From NCBI GenBank assembly GCA_963695675.1, contig CAVOGY010000007.1:496001-560000 (forward strand): a stretch of 64,000 nt of DNA, given 5' to 3'. This document shows positions 1-7,389 of this stretch, in pieces. The stretch is from DASUPK01 sp963695675 (GTDB lineage: Bacteria; Actinomycetota; Thermoleophilia; Solirubrobacterales; 70-9). Under the pieces are notes generated by a model, which saw only the letters and a program-made list of their open reading frames with translations, made no database searches and was not told the origin of the DNA. How positions within the stretch are numbered: the first letter of the stretch is position 1; every line of letters starts with the position of its first letter. A program made the translations under genes and the position numbers.

Positions 1-229
1 GCCCGGTGAAGGAGAGCAAGGCTTCGGCCTCAACGCTGCGGTGAACGAGGACGTGCTCGACTCGCTCCTGCGCCCGCCCGACGCCCTCCTCCCAGATGAC
101 CGTCTTGCCGATCCCCGCCTCGCCGGAGATAAGAAGCGCCGTCGGACCCTGATCGATCTCATCCAGGAAGGCCTGGATCGAGTCGAGCTCCTCGTCACGT
201 CCGATGACCGACGCGGCCTCGTCTCTCAT
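1..229 (-). CDS. LuxR-type AAA ATPase regulator, N-terminal part only (cut by window start)
   Basis: Reading the minus strand from ATG at 229 gives about 76 residues beginning MRDEAASVIGRDEELDSI, followed by a Walker A motif GEAGIGKT near residue 37. The sequence runs off the window. It closely resembles the N-terminus of the upstream gene at 226-3048 (same IGRDDELDSL and ALLLSGEPGIGKT segments), so the two are tandem paralogues. The start ATG overlaps the stop of the upstream gene (ATGA, 226-229), implying translational coupling. By analogy it should be a large STAND/MalT-like regulator with a C-terminal LuxR DNA-binding domain, but that part is not visible. Confidence 0.8.
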   Translation of the reverse strand, partial: MRDEAASVIGRDEELDSIQAFLDEIDQGPTALLISGEAGIGKTVIWEEGVGRAQERVEHVLVHRSVEAEALLSFTG

Positions 230-3048
230 TTCGCCCCCGACCTCGCGGTGGTCTCTTCACCTGTGGGTGCCGCTAGCCGGCCGACGAGCTCGCCACGCGA
301 CTTAATCCCCAGTTTCCGGTAGGTCCGGGAAAGGTGGGCGCCGACCGTGTGCGTGCTGACGAAGAGCTCGGCGGCGATCTCCTTGTTCGAGCGGCCCTCG
401 GCGGCCAGGGTGGCGACCCGCTCCTCCATCTCGGTGAGCTCCTCCTCGGAGGCACGCCGACGGCCGCTGATCCGCCGCAGCTCGGCGCGCGCCTTCTCCG
501 CCCACAGGGGAGCTCCCAGCTGGTCGAAGATCGCGAGCGCCTCCTCGAGCGCGTCGCGGGCGAGCCGCTTCTGCTTCGCCTGGCGGTGGGCCGAGCCCAG
601 GCAGAGCAGGGTGCGGCCGCGCTCGAGCGGGCAGGTGAGCGGCTCGAGCTCGGCGAGAGAGGACTCGTAGGCATCGACTGCCGCCTCGAGGTCGCCCTCC
701 GCGGCGGCGAGCAGGCCGCGGCAGCGGGCGGCGCCGGCGACTGCATATGGACTGCCGAGCCGCCGCGCGTTCGCCTCGTAGGACTCGAGGTACTCACCCG
801 CGCGTTCGAGCTCGCCGAGCGTGATCAACGTCTCGATTGCGTCTGCCCACACGGGCAGGGTGGGATCGGTCCCCCCTGTGGCGAGAAGCTGGCCCGGGAG
901 CTCGCGCAGGCTCTCGGCCGCCGCCTCCAGGTTGCCGAGCTCCAGATCGAGACGACCCACCGCGGCCAGGCAATGAACGTCGCCCAGACTGTTGGAGGTC
1001 GCCCGCGTCAGCGCGAGCCCTTCCTTCGCGGAGGCGCGAGCCTCGTCGACAAGCCCGAGATCCGCCTCCACGAGTGTCTTGACCCGTCCCGCCCAGACGC
1101 GTGCGTGCGTGTGCTGGGTCTGCTCGGTGAGCTCATCCGCCACCTCGGCGTGGCGGAGCGCCCGCTTCCACCGGCCGGCGAGCCACTCCAGCATGCTGAG
1201 CGCCCAGATGATCATCCCGCGCGAGATTTCGTCCCCTCGCGCTGCCGCCTCTGCCTCGAGGTCCTCGAGCGTGGCGCGAGGGCCGTCGATCTCACCGAGA
1301 CGCATTCGGAGTCGCGCGAGCGCATAGCGCGGGCTGCCGTAATACGAGTGCACGAGCCCGTGTCGCTCCTCGATCTCCACGCCTCGCTCCAGAAGACCGG
1401 GCGTGACCTCGGCGGCGTAGCCCTCCGCCGATCCCACCCTCGAGATCGCGGTGGCAAGCAAGGCGGGGTCACCGACGCGCTCGGCATTCTCCAGCACCCC
1501 GCGAGCATCCAACAGCGCGGGACGAAAGTCCGCCTTCAAGAGATAGAGCCCGGCGCGGTAGGCGAGGATCCGAGCGGATCGCACCTCGTCGCCCTCCGCC
1601 TCGGCCAGGGCTTCATCGCACAACTCGATCATCCTCGAAAGGTCGCCCCAGAGCGTGTCGGCGAGTGCGATCAGGATGTCCGCGCGCTCGGGGCCATGCG
1701 GAACCTCGGCGAGAAGACCGTCGAGCAGCTCCGCAGCCCGCTCGCCGCCGCCTGCCAGGCGGTGAAACTCGGCCGCGTCGAGGCGCCGCCGGCGGGTTTC
1801 CACGGCGTCCCCGGGAGGCGTCAGCCCGGCGGCGAGCTCGCAGAGCTCGGCCGCCGCCGCGGGCGCGCCGCGAGAGGCAGCATGCTCGGCCGCCTGGTCC
1901 AGCTGCGAGGCGACGCCGGAGTCCGGACCCTCGGCGGCGAGCGCTAGGTGGCGGCCCTGCTCCTCGACGTCGGCGACCGCGCCGGCAAGGGCACGGTGAA
2001 CGGCACGGCGCTCCCGGCCGGTCGCCTGCTCGAGGCAGATGGATGCAAGCAGTGGATGGGTGAAGCGGACTCGAGATTCCTCGAGCTCGATCACGCCCTC
2101 GCGCACCGCAGGCTCGAGCCCGTCCTCGACCCCTTCCGGCCTCCCTCGTGCCGTGGCGATGATCTGGACGGTGGGCCGCGCCGACGCCGCGGCGACCAGC
2201 AGCAGCTCACGCGTCTCACCGGGCAGACGAGCCAGGCGCTCGCCGAGCAGCGCTCCAAGGCTGTCCGGTACGGGCAAGCGCTCGCCTGGCTCGAGCCCCG
2301 TTCCCTGGCGCGCCAGCTCCAGCGCGAAGAACGGATTTCCGCCAGAGGTCTCGTGAACGCGCGCGAGCGCCGCCCGGGACGGTTCGATCCCGAGCCGTCC
2401 CTGGAGCAGATGGTGAACGGCACCCAGGCTGAGCGGATCGAGCGAGAGGCGTGTCAGCCCCTGATCCTGGAACGAGCGCTCGAGCTCTCCCGGCACGGTG
2501 GCGTCGGGTGCCTCACGCACCGTCGCCAGGATGCCGACCGGCTGACCACGCAGCCGGCGCACGGCCACCTGCAGCACGGCCGCCGACGAGGCATCGAGCC
2601 ACTGGAGATCATCAATCGCGACCAGGACCGGGCCGCTTTCGGCGAGTACCCGGACGAGATCGAGCAGGGCAAGACCGATCATGTGTGCATCCGGAGGCTG
2701 GTCGCCCGGGTCGGTGAGCAGCAAAGCCACCTCTAGTGCTCGTCGACGCGGCGGCGCAAGAGCCGGCGCCACCTCATCCAACACCTCTGCGAGCAGCTCC
2801 GACAGACCGGCGAACGCGAATGACGCCTCGGCCTCGACCCCGCGACAGGACAGCACGCGACCGAACCGGCTCCTGAACTCCTCTACAGCCGTCTCCCAGA
2901 GGATCGTCTTACCGATGCCAGGCTCGCCGGAGAGCAAGAGCGCCGTCGGACCCTGCTCGATTGCATCCAGGAAGGCCCGGAGCGAGTCAAGCTCATCGTC
3001 GCGGCCGATTACCGGAGTCGAGGCCGGCTGACTCATGCCGACAGCCAT
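226..3048 (-). CDS. LuxR family transcriptional regulator with AAA (MalT-like) ATPase domain
   Basis: A 940-residue cytoplasmic regulator. An N-terminal AAA/STAND ATPase module has Walker A GEPGIGKT near residue 42 and a Walker B-like VLVAIDDLQWLD near residue 142. A long alpha-helical, TPR-like middle rich in Ala/Leu/Glu follows. The C-terminus is a LuxR helix-turn-helix (EERVATLAAEGRSNKEIAAE, then LFVSTHTVGAHLSRTYRKLGI). Proteins of this build sense a small molecule or partner through the helical repeats and switch DNA binding with ATP turnover; the ligand here is unknown. The start at 3048 (MAVGMSQ) is one option, and Met5 at 3036 is another. Its stop overlaps the start of a second paralogue downstream. 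Confidence 0.9.
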   Translation of the reverse strand: MAVGMSQPASTPVIGRDDELDSLRAFLDAIEQGPTALLLSGEPGIGKTILWETAVEEFRSRFGRVLSCRGVEAEASFAFAGLSELLAEVLDEVAPALAPPRRRALEVALLLTDPGDQPPDAHMIGLALLDLVRVLAESGPVLVAIDDLQWLDASSAAVLQVAVRRLRGQPVGILATVREAPDATVPGELERSFQDQGLTRLSLDPLSLGAVHHLLQGRLGIEPSRAALARVHETSGGNPFFALELARQGTGLEPGERLPVPDSLGALLGERLARLPGETRELLLVAAASARPTVQIIATARGRPEGVEDGLEPAVREGVIELEESRVRFTHPLLASICLEQATGRERRAVHRALAGAVADVEEQGRHLALAAEGPDSGVASQLDQAAEHAASRGAPAAAAELCELAAGLTPPGDAVETRRRRLDAAEFHRLAGGGERAAELLDGLLAEVPHGPERADILIALADTLWGDLSRMIELCDEALAEAEGDEVRSARILAYRAGLYLLKADFRPALLDARGVLENAERVGDPALLATAISRVGSAEGYAAEVTPGLLERGVEIEERHGLVHSYYGSPRYALARLRMRLGEIDGPRATLEDLEAEAAARGDEISRGMIIWALSMLEWLAGRWKRALRHAEVADELTEQTQHTHARVWAGRVKTLVEADLGLVDEARASAKEGLALTRATSNSLGDVHCLAAVGRLDLELGNLEAAAESLRELPGQLLATGGTDPTLPVWADAIETLITLGELERAGEYLESYEANARRLGSPYAVAGAARCRGLLAAAEGDLEAAVDAYESSLAELEPLTCPLERGRTLLCLGSAHRQAKQKRLARDALEEALAIFDQLGAPLWAEKARAELRRISGRRRASEEELTEMEERVATLAAEGRSNKEIAAELFVSTHTVGAHLSRTYRKLGIKSRGELVGRLAAPTGEETTARSGAK

Positions 3049-3140
3049 TGTGACGGCGGGAGGGTCCCGATGCGAGGAGCACGCATCGGCGCCGGCAGGG
3101 CCGTGCGATCCGCTCCCAATACCCTCCTGCGACGGTTGAG

Positions 3141-3186
3141 TCGGGGCGACTGGATTTGAACCAGCGACCTTTCGGCCCCCAGCCGA
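3141..3186 (-). repeat. 46-bp tRNA-Pro 3'-half fragment (candidate attachment site, distal copy)
   Basis: These 46 bases are identical to 7094-7139, the 3' half of the intact tRNA-Pro(GGG) gene from the anticodon stem to the discriminator base. The fragment lacks the 5' half and cannot be a functional tRNA. Direct repeats of exactly this part of a tRNA are the classic att sites left by tyrosine-recombinase elements. Confidence 0.85.
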
Positions 3187-3520
3187 GCGGCAATCGGTGT
3201 CTATGTGTCCCGAAGCGTCCGTCGCGTCCTATGTGTCCATGGCCGTGGACGATCTGGACAGATAGGACGATGCATCGGGTACCAAAGCGGTACCACGGGG
3301 CGGGCTCACGATCGGGCACGCCGGTTAGGCGAGCCCTTCAGGACCGAAAGCTGCGCCTTCACGCAAGAGCAACAGCGCCGCCCAGCGCCGCGAAGAGTGC
3401 TGCTTTGCATGGAAAGGAGCGCTTCCCCGAGTACGCCTCCTTCTCCCGCGTGGGGCTCGCGAGCGATGCGACCCCATCAACCTCCGCTTCGCGCCAGCCA
3501 GAACTAGCGCCACGCGGGTT
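3187..3520. other. Intergenic stretch without convincing gene
   Basis: No reading frame here looks coding. It holds a 10-bp direct repeat, ctatgtgtcc, at 3201-3210 and 3229-3238 close to the tRNA fragment, and the first copy (3402-3416) of a 15-bp motif, gctttgcatggaaag, that recurs at 3901-3915. It may contain the remains of an integrase end or arm-type recombinase sites, but this cannot be shown by reading. Confidence 0.5.
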
Positions 3521-3805
3521 CTATTGGTGTATGCCGTGACTCACGATCTCGGCCGCGCGCTCCTCCGGCTGGCCCGTAAAGCCCCCCTCGACGGGCATGC
3601 TCGGCAGCAGCTTGTCTTGGACGAAGCGGTCGGATTGCTCCTTGGACTCCCACACGGCGGCGATGAGGATGCCTCCGTCTGTCGGCCCAGCGGCGTGGTA
3701 GGTCTGTCCCTCGGGCAGACCTCCCGGAGGGTGCACCGCCGCAATGCTTGCCTTGTACTGATCCACGGTTGCGCCCGGCCAGAAATGCGTCAACAGATAT
3801 GCCAT
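3521..3805 (-). CDS. Small dimeric alpha/beta-barrel-like protein (ABM-like), hypothetical
   Basis: 94 residues starting MAYLLTHFWPGATVDQYKAS, with a good AAGGAG ribosome site before the ATG. The pattern of a short beta strand, a helix, a central hydrophobic strand (GGILIAAVWESKEQSDRFVQ) and a C-terminal helix ending in a loop with Met-Pro-Val-Glu-Gly resembles small ferredoxin-like alpha/beta-barrel proteins such as antibiotic-biosynthesis-monooxygenase-like domains. No catalytic residue can be assigned. It lies inside the tRNA-flanked segment, alone on its transcript. Confidence 0.65.
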   Translation of the reverse strand: MAYLLTHFWPGATVDQYKASIAAVHPPGGLPEGQTYHAAGPTDGGILIAAVWESKEQSDRFVQDKLLPSMPVEGGFTGQPEERAAEIVSHGIHQ

Positions 3806-3979
3806 GTGGTCTCCTTCTCTTGGGTCAGGCGAGCCTAGTCGGTGACACAGCCCGCGCAGCCGCCGGGCTGCAGGAGTAGCCGCTTTGGACGAAAAGCAGC
3901 GCTTTGCATGGAAAGTGTCATTGCGGGCTGGGCTGCCACTCAGCCGAGTGACAGCCCTCAGCCGGTTTCGGTCCGGATC

Positions 3980-4261
3980 TCACACCGAGGCGAGGGTCCA
4001 GACCACGGTCAGGGCGACCATCGCGCCCGCGATCACGATCGCCGCGGTCGCCTGTCCGCGACCGTTCTGCGCCCGCCTAGCCTGGACGCCGAGGACAATC
4101 GCGGCGATCGCAAGCGGCATGCCGATCGCAAAGCCGGCGCCATCGAACAGGTCCCATGCGGCCGTCGATCCGGGCACTGAGAGGACCGCCAGGATCAGCG
4201 CCAGACCGGGATAGGTCCGCTGGGCGGCCAGGTCGATTCCGGTGCGGGTTGAGGACTCCAT
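3980..4261 (-). CDS. Small DUF4190-like membrane protein
   Basis: 93 residues with two hydrophobic segments (about residues 19-34 and 43-59) and a third at the C-terminus (IVIAGAMVALTVVWTLASV), separated by a short basic loop ARRAQNGRGQ. This build, including the GxPLAIAAIVLGVQARR stretch, is typical of DUF4190-type small integral membrane proteins. An AAGGAGG ribosome site precedes the ATG. It lies downstream of the response regulator gene on the same strand, about 125 bp away, and may be co-transcribed with it. Function unknown. Confidence 0.65.
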   Translation of the reverse strand: MESSTRTGIDLAAQRTYPGLALILAVLSVPGSTAAWDLFDGAGFAIGMPLAIAAIVLGVQARRAQNGRGQATAAIVIAGAMVALTVVWTLASV

Positions 4262-4386
4262 TTGTCATTCCTCCTTGTCGTGACGTCAAATCGGTCGACC
4301 CCGACGCTATGTGCCGCTTGGATCCCTGCCATCGAGACCAGCACCGGAATCGCATCCGCGCCCGTACCCGAGTTGCCTCCGTACTG

Positions 4387-5031
4387 CTACTGAGCGGCGG
4401 TGCGCAAGTAAGAGAGGACGGCGAGCACTCGGCGGTGCCCGTCCTCGGCCACGGGGAGGTCGAGCTTCGACAGCACTCCCCGGACGTGACTCTCGACCGT
4501 TCTCTCGGTAAGCACCAAGCGCGACGCAATACCCGCGTTGGTGAGGCCCTCGGCCATCAAAGCGAGCACCTCGCGCTCGCGTTCTGTCAGCTCCCCGAGC
4601 TCGGCATCGGAGTCGCTCGCGAGCAGAGTGGCGACGACCTTGGGGTCAAGTGCCGAGCCGCCGCGCTCGACGCGCTCAGCCGCATCGAGGAACTCATTGA
4701 CGTCGAGGACGCGATCTTTGAGCAGGTAACCGAACCCGCTCTGGGACACCAGGTCCACCGCGCCGGTCGTCTCGATGTGCTGTGAGAGGACCAGGACTGC
4801 CGTCTCCGGATGGGCGTCTCTGATCCAGCCGGCGGCCCTGATTCCCTCGTCGGTGAAGCTCGGGGGCATCCGCACATCGACCACGGCGAGATCTGGTCGA
4901 TGCTCGGAGACCGCGGCCCGGAGACGATCGGCATCCCCCACGGCGGCCACCACCTCGTGTCCGCGGTCATCGAACAGGCGCGTGAGTCCGTCCCGCAGGA
5001 GTGCCTGGTCCTCGGCAATCGCTACTCGCAC
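4387..5031 (-). CDS. NarL/LuxR-family two-component response regulator
   Basis: 214 residues with a GTG start (MRVAIAEDQALLRDGL). The receiver domain (about 1-120) has the acidic pair Glu7-Asp8, phospho-acceptor Asp in LAVVDVRMPP, and the conserved Lys in YLLKDRV. A LuxR-type helix-turn-helix follows (LTEREREVLALMAEGLTNAG, then SRLVLTERTVESHVRGVLSKL). Its start overlaps the end of the sensor kinase gene by 10 bases, so the two form one cognate pair. Target genes are not evident. Confidence 0.93.
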   Translation of the reverse strand: MRVAIAEDQALLRDGLTRLFDDRGHEVVAAVGDADRLRAAVSEHRPDLAVVDVRMPPSFTDEGIRAAGWIRDAHPETAVLVLSQHIETTGAVDLVSQSGFGYLLKDRVLDVNEFLDAAERVERGGSALDPKVVATLLASDSDAELGELTEREREVLALMAEGLTNAGIASRLVLTERTVESHVRGVLSKLDLPVAEDGHRRVLAVLSYLRTAAQ

Positions 5032-7007
5032 GGCAGCTCCGCGGTTAGCGTGGTCCCCTGACCCCGGCGGCTGCTGATCGTCAGATTCCCGCCAAGCGCC
5101 TCGACCCGATCGGCGATGCCGGTCAGCCCGGTCCCGCGACCTGGCGACGCCCCACCACGGCCGTCGTCACTGACCGAGAGTGTCAGCCGGCCGTTCTCGC
5201 GCCCGGCCCGGACCACCACGCTCGAGCCCTCGGCATGCTTCACGGCATTCACCAGGGCCTCGTTCGCCACGAAGTACGCGGCGGCCTCGATCTCGCCGTC
5301 GAATCGCTCGTCCGTAGCCCGAACCTCCGTTGCTATGGGGCTGCGCGACGCCAGCTCGCGCAGCGCCGGCCCCAGGCCCCCGTCGAGGGTGGCCGGGCGG
5401 ACCCCGCGGGCGAGCTCGCGAAGCTCCTCGACCGCATCGCCCAGTGCGCCCACGGCCGCGTCCAGCTCAGCTTGCGCCTCGCTCTCGCCGGGACCGAGGC
5501 CCTGTTGGACGTGGCGCAGGTCGAGGCCGATTGAGATCAGGCGCTGCTGTGCTCCATCGTGGAGATCCCGCTCGAGCCGGCGCCGCTCCTCGTCGGCCGC
5601 GGCGACGATCCGTGCTCTGGATTCCTCGACCTCGGCGAGCTGATGCCGGACCTCGACGCGCAGCCGCGCGATCTCGATCGCCAAGCCCGCACGATTGATG
5701 GCTGCTTCGAGCAGGTCCGGGCGATTCACCAGCTTCGGGTCGTGCACCACCGTCCCCAGCTGCAGCTCCCCCCGTCGCACGGGTGTCCGGCCTCCAGGCT
5801 CGGGGGGCAGCGATGGCAGCAACCGCCCTCGCGCGTCTGCGTGTGCGCTATCGCGGGGGAGCCAGAAGAAGAGCTGCAGGGTCGGATCGGAGACCGCCGC
5901 GGCGAGCACGGCCCCCGTCGCCTCCGGCTCCGCCCGCCCCTCGCGCACCTCTGTGAGGAAGCGGTCCACGCGCCGCAGCCCCTCGTAGCCCTCCGGGTTG
6001 AGCCTGCGATCGACCAGCGCCTGCACGCGCGATCGCAGCGGGCGGAAGGCAACCGCCACCGCGAGCGTCGCCGCGGCAGTCGGCGCGGTCGAGCCGCGGC
6101 CGAGCGCAATCCCTCCCAGAATCGCCACTGCCGCGAACGCCGCGCCCAGGGCGACGGTGAGGACGAGGTAGACCAGCGTGAGGTTGATCAGGCGGTCGAT
6201 CTCGTAGAGCCGGTAGCGGAGCACCGCCACGGCGATGGCAGCCGGCACGGCAATCAACGGAACGACCAGGGCCAGGCCGCTGACGTCACTTGAGCCGTTG
6301 AAGACAAAGGCAACTGTCATCCCGACGAGGATCGCCAGCGGGACCAGCCCCGCGGCGTAGGTGATCCACTTGAGCTGGGCACGCAGGATGGTGCCCGCGC
6401 CTCGGAAGCGCGAGCCGATGGCGACGAACCCAAGTACGACCGTGATGGTCATGCCAAGCAGGCCGACCGCCCGCAGGAAATCGACAACAGCGGGCGACGC
6501 CGCGTATGGGCGAACCGCCTCGAAAGGCGCCTCGAGAGTCTCGTCGCTGAGCATCCCGGTGACGAAGGTGAGACAGAACGAAGCCACCGCTGCGACCGCG
6601 ACCGGGCGCCAGCGAGGGGAGGGAAGCCGGCCGTCGGGGAACACGTAGATGACTGCTGTGAGGCCCGCGAACAGCAGCGGCCAGTCGTGGGTATCGAAAA
6701 CTGCCGCGAGCCGTGTGCCTGTTAGGGAGCCGTCGTGGGCCAGCGAATAGCCCGCATAGGCGGGGGCGAGGCCGGCGAGTACCAGGGCCATCCCGTTGCC
6801 TAGCAGGATCCAACCGATCGGATTGCGCGGTCGGCGGGTAGCAAGGATGACGCCGACTGACGTGGACGCCAGGAACGCCGCGGCCCCGAGCGCGTTCTCG
6901 ACGAAGCTAGCGGCGTAGGGGCCGGCACCAGCATCGAGCACCAGGCCGACGGCGCTTAGCAACAGCGAACTGGCGGCGATGCCCCAGGCCAGTGCTCTCC
7001 AGTTCAT
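5022..7007 (-). CDS. NarL-type membrane sensor histidine kinase
   Basis: About 661 residues from ATG at 7007 (MNWRALAWGIAASS); the frame is open up to 7082 but the first transmembrane helix begins right after this Met. The N-terminal half has some 8-10 hydrophobic segments, ending near LRYRLYEIDRLINLT. A GAF-like linker and coiled coil lead to the HisKA_3 dimerisation box (ERRRLERDLHDGAQQRLISI) with the phospho-acceptor His in RDLHDGAQ. A HATPase_c domain follows, with NEALVNAVKHA (N box) and SDDGRGG and GTGLTGIADRVEALGG (G boxes). It should sense an unknown membrane-related cue and phosphorylate the overlapping downstream regulator. Confidence 0.92.
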   Translation of the reverse strand: MNWRALAWGIAASSLLLSAVGLVLDAGAGPYAASFVENALGAAAFLASTSVGVILATRRPRNPIGWILLGNGMALVLAGLAPAYAGYSLAHDGSLTGTRLAAVFDTHDWPLLFAGLTAVIYVFPDGRLPSPRWRPVAVAAVASFCLTFVTGMLSDETLEAPFEAVRPYAASPAVVDFLRAVGLLGMTITVVLGFVAIGSRFRGAGTILRAQLKWITYAAGLVPLAILVGMTVAFVFNGSSDVSGLALVVPLIAVPAAIAVAVLRYRLYEIDRLINLTLVYLVLTVALGAAFAAVAILGGIALGRGSTAPTAAATLAVAVAFRPLRSRVQALVDRRLNPEGYEGLRRVDRFLTEVREGRAEPEATGAVLAAAVSDPTLQLFFWLPRDSAHADARGRLLPSLPPEPGGRTPVRRGELQLGTVVHDPKLVNRPDLLEAAINRAGLAIEIARLRVEVRHQLAEVEESRARIVAAADEERRRLERDLHDGAQQRLISIGLDLRHVQQGLGPGESEAQAELDAAVGALGDAVEELRELARGVRPATLDGGLGPALRELASRSPIATEVRATDERFDGEIEAAAYFVANEALVNAVKHAEGSSVVVRAGRENGRLTLSVSDDGRGGASPGRGTGLTGIADRVEALGGNLTISSRRGQGTTLTAELPCE

Positions 7008-7093
7008 GAGTGCCAGATCATCCCGGTTGCCTCTCGGCGTGACAACCGCGCCAGTACTGCATGGTCGACTCCGTACTGGCACCTAGGAAAAAA

Positions 7094-7167
7094 TCGGGGC
7101 GACTGGATTTGAACCAGCGACCTTTCGGCCCCCAGCCGAATGCGCTACCAGACTGCGCCACGCCCCG
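7094..7167 (-). tRNA. tRNA-Pro(GGG)
   Basis: Reading the minus strand gives a full cloverleaf: 7-bp acceptor CGGGGCG/CGCCCCG, D arm with GTCTGGTAGC, anticodon stem TTCGG/CCGAA with loop CTGGGGG (anticodon GGG), and T loop TTCAAAT. There are 74 nucleotides with discriminator A; CCA is not encoded. Its 3' half is duplicated at 3141-3186. Confidence 0.96.
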
Positions 7168-7190
7168 GTGACAGGTCAATCCTAGACCCA

Positions 7191-7262
7191 AGCGGGCGAC
7201 CGGGATCGAACCGGCGACGGGAGCTTGGAAGGCTCCAGTGTTACCAACTACACCACGCCCGC
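7191..7262 (-). tRNA. tRNA-Gly(TCC)
   Basis: The minus strand gives acceptor GCGGGCG/CGCCCGC, D arm GTGTAGTTGGTAACAC, anticodon loop CTTCCAA (anticodon TCC) on stem GGAGC/GCTCC, and T loop TTCGATC. There are 72 nucleotides with discriminator T and no encoded CCA. It lies 23 bp upstream of tRNA-Pro on the same strand, probably one transcript. Confidence 0.96.
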
Positions 7263-7389
7263 GCGGCAGCCGATTATAGGTTCGGTCTTGCCCGGTTCTG
7301 AGCGGCAGGTGCCGCCTCGTCTGCGAAACTCACCGCTCACGGGATGGTTCTAGGGGCAGGGTCGCCCGCAGCATCTCGACTGCACCGGC

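Larger units (their letters stand above)
3141..7139. mobile_element. Putative tRNA-Pro-integrated element, no integrase recognised
   Basis: The segment between the two 46-bp repeats (3141-3186 and 7094-7139) lies on the 3' side of the intact tRNA-Pro, the geometry expected after site-specific integration. The cargo is a NarL-type kinase/regulator pair, a small membrane protein and a small dimeric alpha/beta-barrel-like protein. I found no integrase, excisionase, replication or transfer gene, so the element would be decayed, mobilised in trans, or the repeat could have another origin. The boundary is inferred from the repeat alone. Confidence 0.45.

Noticed and set aside
334..1947. Long plus-strand open frame opposite the LuxR/AAA gene
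   Set aside because: It is a GC-rich shadow of the minus-strand gene: no domain sense, and the minus strand carries complete Walker and LuxR motifs.
3141..3186. A second tRNA-Pro gene
   Set aside because: Only the 3' half is present and no 5' acceptor strand can pair with it.
2993..3319. Minus-strand ORF spanning the tRNA-Pro fragment
   Set aside because: Contains the well-known spurious tRNA-derived peptide (RWFKSSRPDS) and overlaps the tRNA remnant.
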